In this document: piece after piece, positions 54,149-63,316 of the stretch
Numbering within the stretch: position 1 is the stretch's first letter
Layout: each line of letters starts with the position of its first letter
Assembly (NCBI GenBank): GCA_963728145.1
Contig: CAVSJA010000007.1
Location: forward strand, 558,001 to 622,000
From: CAVSJA01 sp963728145
GTDB lineage: Bacteria; Bacteroidota; Bacteroidia; Chitinophagales; Chitinophagaceae
Direction of reading: 5' to 3'
Length of the DNA: 64,000 nucleotides
Translations under genes and position numbers: made by a program
The notes under the pieces: model-generated
What the model saw: only the letters and a program-made list of their open reading frames with translations
Database searches by the model: none
Told to the model about the DNA's origin: nothing

Positions 54149-54631
54149 TTAATGTTCCCCTTTTTTGAGAAAGAACAGACTTATGGCGATAAGAAAGATT
54201 CCACCGGGGATATAAAGGGTTTCAAAACCTATTTCTTTATCATCAATTTTCAATTCAACCAGGTTGGCTAAATAAGACACCACCAGCGTGGTAAGAATTG
54301 CTTCCCACAGGATCATTTTCAATTGTATGAAGCTCTTTATCCTTAACCATTCCGGAAGTTTTATTGGAAATTGTTCATCAGGCCGTGCAAAGAGCATTAA
54401 TAAACCAAGTGCAAATACATACAAAACGATCGAAATCAAAAACAGGTCGATAGCCTGCAAAAGACTGACCCCCGTAAGACCCACAAAATGTTCTTTATCT
54501 GCGGTAGCAAGGTTTGTAAATGCGTGTACAAAATCAAATCCGCCAAGAACAGTTAAGGTCACTCCTGCCAGGAAAATAAGAATGGCGATTACGCTGACGA
54601 TGGCCTTTAGAGCACTATAGAGATTCTTCAT
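54149..54631 (-). CDS. YqhA/UPF0114-like inner-membrane protein
   Basis: 160 residues with four hydrophobic helices (IVSVIAILIFLAGVTLTVLG, LLQAIDLFLISIVLYVFALG, WEAILTTLVVSYLANLVE, YIPGGIFLIAISLFFLKKG). GVSLLQAIDLFLISIVLYVF and LWEAILTT are the conserved blocks of the UPF0114 family, whose function is not established. It is the first gene of the minus-strand set with the Omp85 barrel, tamB and tamL. Confidence 0.82.
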   Translation of the reverse strand: MKNLYSALKAIVSVIAILIFLAGVTLTVLGGFDFVHAFTNLATADKEHFVGLTGVSLLQAIDLFLISIVLYVFALGLLMLFARPDEQFPIKLPEWLRIKSFIQLKMILWEAILTTLVVSYLANLVELKIDDKEIGFETLYIPGGIFLIAISLFFLKKGEH

Positions 54632-55113
54632 ACACTTTTGTTTGGGTTGTTCAGGTTGCTATTGATTCTGCTGGTCGGCAGGAAAAAAACGTAAACGCTA
54701 ATAAGCCTTAGGAATCATTTCTTTGTCAACATATTATCCTGTCAACATCGACGAAAACCTATCAACCATTACTATAAAAGGTAATTAGCCGTTATTCGGT
54801 AGGTGAGTATTAAGCTTCAGGGCAAGCTTTCAGTTATTAAGGTACAATAAATTCCTAACTCGTTGATTTTACAGTTAACTGTAAAGTGCCAGGCCCTGGC
54901 CCGCCAATCAACCCGTGGTTTTCGATTCCGTTCTATACCTTTACAATATCCCACAGAATTACATGGAAGCCTGAGCCAGAACTTAAATTATCTCCCCGGA
55001 AAATTCGCACCGCAAGTGATCCAGTAATTTGAATTCTTACGGCTTTCATATCCTAAAAATGCATGGAGAATTGGATGAAGCCAAATGACTGTATAAACAA
55101 AAGACTATTATAT
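54632..55113. other. Divergent intergenic region without a recognised gene
   Basis: This region of about 480 bases lies between the divergent YqhA-like and lipoprotein genes. It contains AT-rich tracts suited to promoters, but no convincing TTG-N19-TAnnTTTG pair. The first codons of the plus-strand frame (55063-55113) are judged non-coding. Confidence 0.4.
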
Positions 55114-55758
55114 ATGATAAAACATCAATGGTTACTGGTTATTGTTATTGGATTCTTTCTTGTTAGCTGTAAATCGTCCAAAGAATCGACAGGCGTTTGG
55201 GTAAATAAAGAAAAGATCCAGGGGAAACAATTTCATAAAGTTTTTATCGTCGTGATGACTGCAGATATTCTGGCGAGAACTCAGTTAGAAAATGATCTTG
55301 CAGCTGTAGCTACGTCCAGAGGATATGAAGCAGTAAAAAGCTATGATTTGTTACCCATCTCGCTCGATAATCCTAAAAAACCAACAAAGGAAGAAGTTGT
55401 GGCGAAAGTTAAAGAAAGTGGATGCGATGCTGTCTTTGTCGCCTCTTTATTAAGGAAGGACGAAAGCATTCGCTATGAGCCCGGTAAGTCGTCTTATACA
55501 ATGCTACCATATTACTCCTATGCTGGAAATTACTATGGCTATTATAATAACACTTATGAAACTGTTGTCCAACCCAGTTATTATGCCCATGATAAAAATT
55601 ACTTCATGCAGAGTAATCTTTACGATGTGGCATCCGAAGAATTAATGTGGTCTATTCAATCGGAGCTTTTCAATCCTTCCGATATCCAAAAATTCAGTAA
55701 AGGATATACCGCAAGTTTGATAAAAGAGTTGGAGAAAATCAAGTTGATGAAGAAATAG
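55114..55758 (+). CDS. Lipoprotein, DUF4136/GNA1162-like
   Basis: 214 residues from the ATG at 55114, preferred over 55063 because it gives a compact type II signal peptide (MIKHQWLLVIVIGFFLVSC, Cys 19). The mature part has GKQFHKVFIVVMTADILART, ESGCDAVFVASLLRKD and a Tyr-rich loop (MLPYYSYAGNYYGYYNNTYE). It ends SNLYDVASEELMWSIQSELF ... KELEKIKLMKK, the pattern of lipoproteins of the DUF4136/GNA1162 type. The function is unknown. The Tyr-rich loop parallels the Tyr/Gly-rich tail of the next gene, 101 bases downstream. Confidence 0.72.
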   Translation: MIKHQWLLVIVIGFFLVSCKSSKESTGVWVNKEKIQGKQFHKVFIVVMTADILARTQLENDLAAVATSRGYEAVKSYDLLPISLDNPKKPTKEEVVAKVKESGCDAVFVASLLRKDESIRYEPGKSSYTMLPYYSYAGNYYGYYNNTYETVVQPSYYAHDKNYFMQSNLYDVASEELMWSIQSELFNPSDIQKFSKGYTASLIKELEKIKLMKK

Positions 55759-55766
55759 ATCTATAG

Positions 55767-55788
55767 TTTGATTGTTTGATTGTTGGGT
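55767..55788. repeat. Second locus of the TTTGATTGTTGG repeat unit
   Basis: TTTGATTGTTTGATTGTTGG here repeats the unit that forms the 33-bp inverted repeat at 32619-32743. It sits in the gap between the lipoprotein gene and the next gene on the same strand. Confidence 0.5.
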
Positions 55789-55859
55789 TGTAGGGTTGCG
55801 TGAAGGTGGATGAAGATGTTTTAATAAAGCAGATTTTATAAAGAGTATTTTCATAAGTT

Positions 55860-58016
55860 ATGAAGAATCTTACCGTCGCAATAGTAATTTTTGGTCTGCT
55901 TTTGCATAATGGATCAGCTTTGTCTCAGAATAATTGGCCCAAAGAAATACTCGCAAAGTCAGGAGGAGGTAAGATCACTATTTATCAACCACAACCAGAA
56001 TCCTATAGCGGTGTGAAGCTGACGGGCCGCTGTGCGATTTCGGTAAGAAAAAATTCAACAGCAGAACCGATTTTTGGTGCCATGTGGTTTGTGGCAACGC
56101 TGCATACGGAAAAAGATAGCCGCACAGCCAGCCTGGAATCAATTAAGATTACCAATGCAAGATTTGCTGACAGCGTAAAGCCGGAGACAATAACACAGTT
56201 GAACGCGTTGATTGAGTCGGAAATCATTAAATGGAACCTGGAAATTTCACTGGATGAACTGATCACTTCAGTAAATGCAGAACAAAGAATCAATGATTCG
56301 GCTTTAAAAATGGATCCTCCGAAAATTATCTATACTACGAAACCATCCACCCTTGTTTTTATAGATGGACAACCGAATATAAAGATGGATGATAAGTTGA
56401 AAATGGAAAGGGTGATCAATACACCCTTCCTTCTGTTCAAATTCCCAGACGACGGAAAATTCTATTTGTATGCAGGAAGTTTCTGGCATTCTTCTTCATC
56501 CGTAACGAGCCAGTACAGTTATGTACAAACCCTGCCATCGAAACTCAAAGAGCTGGATAAACAAATTAAAGACTCTGAAGCAAAGAAAGATAGTATAAAA
56601 CCAGGAGACAGGCCAAAGGGTCCGACCGAAGTAATTATTGCGACAGAACCTACTGAATTGATACAAACTGAAGGAGTGGCAACCTATAAAGTGATTGCAG
56701 GAACAAATCTTCTCTATGCTGATAATACCCTGGATGAAATATTCAAAGATGTAAATACACAGGAAACTTTTATACTGGTCTCGGGTCGCTGGTATAGTGC
56801 ACCTAATTTAAACGGACCATGGATATTTAACCCCAGCGATAAATTACCTGCTGATTTCGCGAAAATTCCTCCTGGCTCTGAGAAGGACGGCGTGCTGGCT
56901 AATGTTGCCGGCACTCCTGAAGCAGAAGAGGCCATAATGGAAGCGCAAATTCCACAAACAGTCAAAGTAGATCGTAAGAACGCGAAATGCAGTGTTTCCT
57001 ATGACGGGCAACCGAAATTTAAGAAGATCGAGAATACTGAGCTTGAAGTGGCAGAGAATAGTAATATAACCGTCATTCGTTCTTCAGACGGAAAATACTA
57101 TGCGGTTGATAATGGGATCTGGTTTGTTAGCGATAAGGCCGAGGGTCCATGGATAGTTGCTAATGAAAGGCCCGGGGACGTTGAAAAAATTCCACCAAGC
57201 GATCATTCCTACAATACCAAGTATGTATACGTGTATGAGAGTACTCCCGAATATGTTTATATGGGTTATACACCCGGTTACATGGGATGCTACGTTTATG
57301 GCCCAACGGTAGTATACGGCACAGGCTTTTATTATATGCCCTGGTATGGCGCTTACTATTATCCACGCCCTGTTACTTATGGTTTTGGATTCAGTTATAA
57401 TCCCTGGATGGGATGGGGTATGCATTGGGGAATGAGTTTCAGTTTCGGATGGATGAGTGTGGGCTTCTATGGTGGCGGATATTACGGAGCTGGTTGGTGG
57501 GGTCCACCAATGTATCGTCCGCCTTGTGGGGGTTGGGGATGGCATGGTGGATATTATGGCAGACCGGGATACGGCGGCGGTGGTGGCTACCAACGGCCAG
57601 GTGCGGGAACGAGACCTCCCAGCGTTAGTCAACCTATTGCAGGAGCGGGTTCAGGTGTCAGCAGCCGTCCAGCGGGTGTTAATAATAATATGTACAACCG
57701 AAGAGAAGGAGCAACTACCAAAGATGTAAACCGCAATCGTCCGACTACCAATCCGACGAATAGAGCAGGTAATAAAATGGGTAATAACGTTTATACAGAC
57801 AGAGCCGGAAATGTGTTCAGGAACGATAACAAAGGAAACTGGCAGCAACGTAATAATAATACATGGGGTGGCGCTTCGAATAACGTGAATCGAAACGATT
57901 TGAACCGAAGTATGAACCAACGAGACAGAGGCAATATGCGAAATAATAATTATCGTCAAAGTTATTCAAGACCATCAATGGGCGCGCGTGGTGGAGGAGG
58001 AGGAAGGCGGAGGTGA
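55860..58016 (+). CDS. Large exported protein with three beta modules and a Gly/Tyr/Trp- then Arg/Gly/Asn-rich tail
   Basis: 718 residues with signal peptide (VAIVIFGLLLHNGSALSQ). Residues about 25-155 form an N-terminal domain. Three related modules follow at about 160-215, 258-340 and 375-450, recognised by IIATEPTELIQTEGVATYKV, GTNLLYADNTLDEIF, SGRWYSAPNLNGPWIF, SVSYDGQPKFKKIENTELEV and YYAVDNGIWFVSDKAEGPW. Then comes a Tyr/Gly/Trp/Pro-rich stretch (YVYESTPEYVYMGYTPGYMG, GWGMHWGMSFSFGWM). The last 150 residues are rich in Asn, Arg and Gly and end GARGGGGGRRR. I recall this architecture as a conserved envelope family annotated 'carbohydrate-binding family V/XII' in other phyla, with no proven role. 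Confidence 0.75.
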   Translation: MKNLTVAIVIFGLLLHNGSALSQNNWPKEILAKSGGGKITIYQPQPESYSGVKLTGRCAISVRKNSTAEPIFGAMWFVATLHTEKDSRTASLESIKITNARFADSVKPETITQLNALIESEIIKWNLEISLDELITSVNAEQRINDSALKMDPPKIIYTTKPSTLVFIDGQPNIKMDDKLKMERVINTPFLLFKFPDDGKFYLYAGSFWHSSSSVTSQYSYVQTLPSKLKELDKQIKDSEAKKDSIKPGDRPKGPTEVIIATEPTELIQTEGVATYKVIAGTNLLYADNTLDEIFKDVNTQETFILVSGRWYSAPNLNGPWIFNPSDKLPADFAKIPPGSEKDGVLANVAGTPEAEEAIMEAQIPQTVKVDRKNAKCSVSYDGQPKFKKIENTELEVAENSNITVIRSSDGKYYAVDNGIWFVSDKAEGPWIVANERPGDVEKIPPSDHSYNTKYVYVYESTPEYVYMGYTPGYMGCYVYGPTVVYGTGFYYMPWYGAYYYPRPVTYGFGFSYNPWMGWGMHWGMSFSFGWMSVGFYGGGYYGAGWWGPPMYRPPCGGWGWHGGYYGRPGYGGGGGYQRPGAGTRPPSVSQPIAGAGSGVSSRPAGVNNNMYNRREGATTKDVNRNRPTTNPTNRAGNKMGNNVYTDRAGNVFRNDNKGNWQQRNNNTWGGASNNVNRNDLNRSMNQRDRGNMRNNNYRQSYSRPSMGARGGGGGRRR

Positions 58017-58017
58017 T

Positions 58018-58104
58018 GAACAGAAGAACAGGGAATAAGGACGACGAATACTGATCGGACTTTAGCTCAACATTCATCATTCCTTGTTCCTTGTTCGTCT
58101 GTTC
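58018..58104. terminator. Imperfect 24-bp inverted repeat between convergent genes
   Basis: The arms 58018-58041 and 58081-58104 are reverse complements except for a few positions (GAACAG-A/AC-GAACA...AAGGA type). It fills the 95-base gap between the large exported protein and the cardiolipin synthase gene, and can terminate both. Confidence 0.5.
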
Positions 58105-58111
58105 TAACGGT

Positions 58112-59572
58112 CTACAGTAATGGCGAAACCATTCGAGCTGTTCTTTCCAAAAGTTTTCTAGGTATGGAGCGGTTAAACCATTTTAATTTGTCAACCAATT
58201 CCGAGTCTTTTAAATCGTTTTCGAAAACATTTGCCAGCGAATTGGCAAGTTCTCTATCATATACGAAGGCATTAACTTCAAAATTAAGGTCGAAACTTCT
58301 GAAGTCCATATTTGCGGTACCTATGATGGCAAGCTTCCTGTCAACCACAACAGATTTTGCGTGAATAAACCCTTTTTTATATATGTACAACTGGATGCCC
58401 GAATCCAGCAATTGATCATAATAGGAACAGCCAGCCAGTTCTACCAATTTCGAATCGGATCTTTCAGGAACAAGTAAACGAACCGTTACTCCACCAAGCG
58501 CGGCTACCTGGATTGCATCCATGATACTATCTTCTGGAATAAAATAGGGTGTAGTAATGAGAATTTCATTTTCGGCCTGGTAAATCGCATATAAAAGTGA
58601 ATACAAGATTGCAGGACTTGAAGAATCTGGTCCGCTTGCCGCGATCTGGATCAATTTATTTCCATGGGGTTCCTGATTTGAAAACGCGGGAAAGTAACCA
58701 GGTACATTTTCCAGTTTTGTTTCTGAACAGAAATTCCAGTCACAAATAAAAATGTATTGCAAATAGTGAACGCCCGGACCTTCCAGCATCAAGTGTGTAT
58801 CACGCCAAAAAATTTTATTCTTAAAAGCATATTTTCCTGTGTTGATATATCGGTCGCTGATGTTTATGCCACCAACGAATGCTTTCTTACCATCTACCAC
58901 GATGATCTTTCTGTGGTTGCGGTAATTCAATCGATTGGCAAGCGCAATAAATATGATTTTAAAGAATGGATATGCTTCAACCCGCCCAGCTCTCAATTTT
59001 CTTGCGATATTCTTACGGATCTTCCTGCTACCGAAATCGTCATAGATAAATCTCACTTTTACTCCTTGCTTCGCTTTTCGAATAAGTACTTCGGCAATCT
59101 CCTCACCGATCTGGTCATTTTCGTAAATGTAGTATTCCATATGAATATGGTCCTTTGCATCTTCCAACGCTTTAAGAACCTCTGGAAATTTTTCTTCGCC
59201 ATTTACCTGGATACTTGCCGAATTTCCAGAAGTCAATGGACTCATTTGGCCGGTCAAATATTTTACGAGATGTTCGTTTGGTCGCAGAGGTTTATCCAGG
59301 GTTAAAAAGGTTCGTTTTGAATCTAAATACACTTCCTGTTTAATATTTTGCCAAAGCGTATCGTCTTCGATTATCTTCTTGCTGTATATTTCATTCTTCC
59401 TGTAATTAATACCAAATGTAAAATAGAATATCATGCCGAAGATTGGCACAAATATGGTGAGTAGGAGATACCCCAGGGTTTTTGCCGGGTGATTAGTATA
59501 ATAGATAATCCGGATGCATACAGCTACCAGTATAAGAAAGTAGATGATCTCGGTAATAAGAACCCAATTCAT
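58112..59572 (-). CDS. cls: Cardiolipin synthase (phospholipase D family)
   Basis: 486 residues. Two N-terminal membrane helices of the PLDc_N domain (LITEIIYFLILVAVCIRIIY, LGYLLLTIFVPIFGMIFYFT) are followed by two complete HKD motifs: NHRKIIVVDGKKAFVGG near residue 220 and IHAKSVVVDRKLAIIGT near 400. HMEYYIYENDQIGEEIAEVL precedes the first and TPYFIPEDSIM the second. Length and order are standard for bacterial Cls enzymes, which join two phosphatidylglycerols into cardiolipin at the inner membrane. Confidence 0.94.
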   Translation of the reverse strand: MNWVLITEIIYFLILVAVCIRIIYYTNHPAKTLGYLLLTIFVPIFGMIFYFTFGINYRKNEIYSKKIIEDDTLWQNIKQEVYLDSKRTFLTLDKPLRPNEHLVKYLTGQMSPLTSGNSASIQVNGEEKFPEVLKALEDAKDHIHMEYYIYENDQIGEEIAEVLIRKAKQGVKVRFIYDDFGSRKIRKNIARKLRAGRVEAYPFFKIIFIALANRLNYRNHRKIIVVDGKKAFVGGINISDRYINTGKYAFKNKIFWRDTHLMLEGPGVHYLQYIFICDWNFCSETKLENVPGYFPAFSNQEPHGNKLIQIAASGPDSSSPAILYSLLYAIYQAENEILITTPYFIPEDSIMDAIQVAALGGVTVRLLVPERSDSKLVELAGCSYYDQLLDSGIQLYIYKKGFIHAKSVVVDRKLAIIGTANMDFRSFDLNFEVNAFVYDRELANSLANVFENDLKDSELVDKLKWFNRSIPRKLLERTARMVSPLL

Positions 59573-59622
59573 TCAAACCATTGAGGAGAATAAAGTTCAT
59601 AAAATTTTTCTTATCATTTCTT

Positions 59623-60255
59623 TCAAAAATCAACACTCAACGCAAAGATCAAAAAATCATTATCAGTAAAGGGATTGAAATAATAGATCGTGGGAGTCCA
59701 TCTTCCAAAACTATACTTAGCAAGCAGGCCTAACTGCACGTCGTATTCGGTTTGATAAAGACGTGTCTTTTGATAGGAGAGGCCGAGGTTCAGAGTCGAT
59801 ACAGGATTTATTGTCAGTTCTCCCCACACATACAAGAAACTGCTTTCTCTTCCTAGAAAAGCAATCACGAATTCAGTTTCCGAGTAGTAACTAAGTTTCC
59901 AATAACTGGCTTCCAACTCAAGCCCGGGTGCAATGGCATCTGTGTTACCAACTATAAATCCCAGCATGGGAGTTGCAGCAAACTGAAACTTCTTACCTGT
60001 TTCAAACCGATATCCACCAAATAACGAAACGGTATTGCGGTCTTCATAGTTATACCTGCCTTCAAAATGCCATCGCTTGTAATTGGCATAACCAATCAAT
60101 GAGACTGAGTTAACATCGTGCGGAACGAAATAAAAAAAAGAGGAGAGTGAAAACGACCAGTTAGAAACAGAATCTTTTTGAGCAAATGAAGAATAAGATA
60201 TCCAAACAAACATCATGCTTATAAGTAATCGCCTGATATCATCTGATATACTCAA
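59623..60255 (-). CDS. Outer-membrane beta-barrel protein of unknown function
   Basis: 210 residues from a TTG at 60255 with signal segment LLISMMFVWISYSSFAQ. Amphipathic strands alternate throughout (NWSFSLSSFFYFVPHDVNSV, YKRWHFEGRYNYEDRNTVSL, FGGYRFETGKKF, LNLGLSYQKTRLY, LIFALSVDF) and end in Phe. The stop-to-start gap to the next barrel gene is 16 bases, so the two are an operon. No ligand can be suggested. Confidence 0.72.
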   Translation of the reverse strand: MSISDDIRRLLISMMFVWISYSSFAQKDSVSNWSFSLSSFFYFVPHDVNSVSLIGYANYKRWHFEGRYNYEDRNTVSLFGGYRFETGKKFQFAATPMLGFIVGNTDAIAPGLELEASYWKLSYYSETEFVIAFLGRESSFLYVWGELTINPVSTLNLGLSYQKTRLYQTEYDVQLGLLAKYSFGRWTPTIYYFNPFTDNDFLIFALSVDF

Positions 60256-60271
60256 TCAATAGATTTTGGTA

Positions 60272-61102
60272 TTAAAAGATACCAAGGAATTTCTTCTTCT
60301 TTTTGGTAGGATCGCAGCCCCCAATGCAGGCAAATGGCGGTGTAAATATCATTATACCGATTTCAAATCCTGCACCATTCGTACCACCAAATTCCTGGCC
60401 ATATGTAGCTGCTAACACAAAATGTTGGGTGGGTTCCCAGCGAAGGCCAATCTTGTATTCTGGTATCGCTGCGGCCTCGCCCTCGGCTCCAAAGACTTCC
60501 CCAACGACTCCTAATTCAGGGCCAAAGCAATACCACGCTAACCGTGTAGAGTAGGTGAAATTCCAGGCAGTGGTTTCTTGCGCTCCAAAATTCCTGGTCA
60601 TACTAACTCCAGGCATTAAATCCCAGGATACTTTATTATTAAATAAAGGAATTGTAGCAGGAGCGTTCATCCAATAAGTTTGGAAGGCGTCTTTTGATCT
60701 TTCTTCTCCATCCAGGGTGCCCGGGAATAGGCCTGTTCCAAGTTTTACCGCTGCACCGCCGGTCTTTGAAGCATTTTCATAGAACATGTACTTGGCATAA
60801 ATCGTAGATGAATATCCATCATCAGTTAGTGGATCGCCATCATTATTGTACAAATATGCAGCAAGCGTGAACTCCCATTTTGGAAAAAGGGAAAAGGTAG
60901 TCATCAGCATTGAGTTCCTCTGTCCCCAGGTTGGAATAAAAGTTACTGTTCCATGCTGTTTCGATAACCAGCTATCGGAATTGTACTGTTGAGCCAGGAG
61001 AGGATTCAATGAAACTATCAGGAGAATACTCGTTAAGAGCTTTCTGCCAAGGTTTCCGTAACGCAACTCAGTTATGCCTTTCATCAAAAAAAGATTATTC
61101 AT
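60272..61102 (-). CDS. Outer-membrane beta-barrel protein with Cys-containing C-terminus
   Basis: 276 residues from the ATG at 61102; a second ATG at 61084 (MKGITELRYGN) is an equally plausible start. The signal segment is LLTSILLIVSLNPLLAQ. The strands (EFTLAAYLYNNDGDPL, TIYAKYMFYENASKTGGAAV, KLGTGLFPG, RLAWYCFGPELGVVGEVFGA, FVLAATYGQEFGGTNGAGF) form a barrel. The end departs from the usual aromatic: it finishes CIGGCDPTKKKKKFLGIF with two Cys and a Lys run before a final Phe. Co-transcribed with the barrel gene downstream. Confidence 0.7.
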   Translation of the reverse strand: MNNLFLMKGITELRYGNLGRKLLTSILLIVSLNPLLAQQYNSDSWLSKQHGTVTFIPTWGQRNSMLMTTFSLFPKWEFTLAAYLYNNDGDPLTDDGYSSTIYAKYMFYENASKTGGAAVKLGTGLFPGTLDGEERSKDAFQTYWMNAPATIPLFNNKVSWDLMPGVSMTRNFGAQETTAWNFTYSTRLAWYCFGPELGVVGEVFGAEGEAAAIPEYKIGLRWEPTQHFVLAATYGQEFGGTNGAGFEIGIMIFTPPFACIGGCDPTKKKKKFLGIF

Positions 61103-61110
61103 TATGCAGA

Positions 61111-61156
61111 AACACTCAATAAACCTCCATCATGACACAGGGGTTTATTGAGTGTT
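61111..61156 (-). terminator. Strong 15-bp hairpin between amidohydrolase and barrel genes
   Basis: AACACTCAATAAACC (61111-61125) and GGTTTATTGAGTGTT (61142-61156) are exact reverse complements with a 16-base loop. It lies 22 bases after the amidohydrolase stop (minus strand). On the plus strand it is followed by TTTTTT. Confidence 0.65.
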
Positions 61157-61177
61157 TTTTCTCCGTTACCAGGACTT

Positions 61178-62261
61178 CTAAAACTGTTTCCCGGCGTTTG
61201 CTTTTTCCCATGCTCGAACTTTCACTTTAGCCGCATCGAATATTCTATCAAAGTTTTTCTTACGCACTTTTTCGGAGGTTTCCGGGGTCAGCAGTTTCCA
61301 CAGTGGTGCATACATATTATAAACCTTAAGGTATGCAACCTGATTAGTTGGTCCTACTTCATCGCTTCCAAGCAAAAAGCGATCAGGAAATTTATTGATA
61401 ACTGCCGCAGCAAGTTCAGTTGCTTTTGGAGATTGAATAAAATACTTGGCAACTTCATCCCAGGAAATATCAAAGTTTACATGTGAAAGACCAGGATCAT
61501 TCAACATGTCCTCCATAAATTTTAATTGGTCCGCGATAGGATTGACGATTCTCCCCAAACCGCAATGCGCCCAAATGATACTTGCTTTTGGATGCCGGCG
61601 GAATAGTTCTTTCATATCGCTGAGGTAATTCTGCGTATACGATTTTGGAAAAGGATTGTTGATATCACTATGCATTAATACAACTAATCCAGATTCTGCC
61701 GCAAAATCATAGATACTGTCTAAAGCATGGTCCTTTAAACTGGCAACGCCCCCGGCAATTTTTGACGATACAAATTCTTTGTGAATAGTGAACTCACCAA
61801 TCCCAGTAAATGTATTTGGGAACATCAGCAATACTCGCCGGATATGATCCGTTGCGTACATATCCGTTGGATTGAACCCCGTGATCATTGGTTCAAACCG
61901 CTTTTTTTGTTCCGCATTCAACGAATTATAGGTCATAGCGATCATCGCGTCTGTAAACGAATAATAATAAAGAGGCGCATCAGTATCCAAATAATACCGC
62001 GGCGCAAAGTCGCCTGTTACATTATATGCCCATTGCTGTTGTAAGGGAATGCCGAATAGTGCAACTCTGCCCACTTTGTTTCCCATCACCTGCAGAAAAT
62101 CTTTTATCGGCACTCCCTTTTGAATATAATTCGTAAGATGAAAATGAACATCGTTGAACAGAATGCTGTCTGCAGTCTTGCTTCCCTGTCCATACAAATT
62201 ATCTGCAAGACCCCAAAGTATGACCCATGGGATCCCGATAAATGCCAGAAATTATTTTCAC
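61178..62261 (-). CDS. Exported metal-dependent amidohydrolase (TIM-barrel, TatD/amidohydrolase-2-like), signal peptide possibly frameshifted
   Basis: The enzyme frame is open from 62197 (TTG) and carries the metal-binding set of the superfamily: DVHFHL near the N-terminus, IGEFTIHKEFV, VLMHSDINNPFP, IIWAHCGLGRIV and LLGSDEVGPTNQ (final Asp). Just upstream the frame reads FLAFIGIPWVILWGLADN, a good signal peptide but without a start. A GTG at 62261 in the neighbouring frame (MKII) joins it if one T of the run at 62249-62251 is removed. The enzyme probably hydrolyses an amide or lactone in the periplasm. It follows the glutaminase gene closely on the same strand. Confidence 0.8.
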
Positions 62262-62273
62262 GCCTATCTACTT

Positions 62274-63311
62274 TTATTTAGGTTGTACCAGGTAAGGATT
62301 TACTTTTAATTCTTTTACGATATCATAAATCGTCATCTGTGCTTTTACGCTATTGCCAGCAGCATTTAATGGAGGGGAGATGACAGCAATTCCAAATTTA
62401 CCCGGGCATACAGCAATAATTCCACCTCCAACGCCACTCTTTGCAGGAAGTCCAACTGCAAATAACCACTGTCCTGAATCATCATACAATCCGGCAGTGG
62501 ACATTACCGACATTGTAAATGCCGCTGCTTCGGGTGTAACAACTTTCTTTTTCGTCATGGGATTGATTCCTCCATTAGCAAGAGTTGCGGCCATTACTGC
62601 AAGATCTTTTGCATTTACATTAATGGCGCATTGTTTTGTATAAACATCAGTAGATTGTACGGGATCAAAATACATCCTGCCATAAGCCAAAAGAAGGTGT
62701 GCAATTGCCTGGTTACGTAAATTGTCCCCGGCTTCGCTTATATATACGGGTCCATTTAAGTACAATGGTGCTCCCGCAAAATCGGAATGAGTTTGAAGCA
62801 CATTTTTCCATTTTGCGGCAGAATCTGCTCCCTTGATCATGCTTACACATGCAATTGCTCCGGGATTTACTAAGGGATTGATCTCCTTTCCTCTTTGCAA
62901 TTCGATAGCGACAATAGAATTAAATCTCAATCCTGTTGCATCAACTCCAATCTTATCCATTACGGCTTTGGCTCCTGATTCGTCAATTACTTTAGCCAAC
63001 GTGAATACTTTTGAAATAGATTGAATTGAGACCCGTGAACCGAGGTCTCCTTTTGTATAAACCTTACCGTCCATTGTTACGATGGCGATTCCGTAAATAT
63101 TAGGATCCACATTTGCCAACTCCTTTATATAATCAGCATTTTTTCCTTCTTTCAGATTTTTATTCTTTTCATATGCTTTGTCGATAGCTGCCTGGTAGTC
63201 TACTGCAGGATTACTGGCAGGAGCAGTTTTGCCCTGCGCATTCGATATGTTGCTATTTCCGACCAGTAACAAAAGCAGGGACCCAAAGAAGAATGTCTTT
63301 TTCATACCCAT
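62274..63311 (-). CDS. glsA: Exported glutaminase (glutaminase A family)
   Basis: 345 residues. The signal peptide (FFFGSLLLLLVGNSNISNAQ, start at 63311 or 63305) precedes a complete glutaminase domain: IPNIYGIA-type strand, catalytic S98-x-x-K101 in SIQSISKVF, NPLVNPGAIACVSMI, SEAGDNLRNQAIAHLLLAYG, CAINVNAKDLAVMAATLANG, GLYDDSGQWLFAVGLPAKSG, VGGGIIAVCPGKFGIAVISP. The family deaminates glutamine to glutamate and ammonia. Export makes it a scavenging enzyme rather than a biosynthetic or acid-resistance enzyme. It lies 5 bases after the porin gene. Confidence 0.92.
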   Translation of the reverse strand: MGMKKTFFFGSLLLLLVGNSNISNAQGKTAPASNPAVDYQAAIDKAYEKNKNLKEGKNADYIKELANVDPNIYGIAIVTMDGKVYTKGDLGSRVSIQSISKVFTLAKVIDESGAKAVMDKIGVDATGLRFNSIVAIELQRGKEINPLVNPGAIACVSMIKGADSAAKWKNVLQTHSDFAGAPLYLNGPVYISEAGDNLRNQAIAHLLLAYGRMYFDPVQSTDVYTKQCAINVNAKDLAVMAATLANGGINPMTKKKVVTPEAAAFTMSVMSTAGLYDDSGQWLFAVGLPAKSGVGGGIIAVCPGKFGIAVISPPLNAAGNSVKAQMTIYDIVKELKVNPYLVQPK

Positions 63312-63316
63312 TTTAT

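Noticed and set aside
57084..57632. 182-codon minus-strand frame rich in His/Ile/Thr
   Set aside because: It is the antisense of the Gly/Tyr/Trp-rich zone of the large exported protein.
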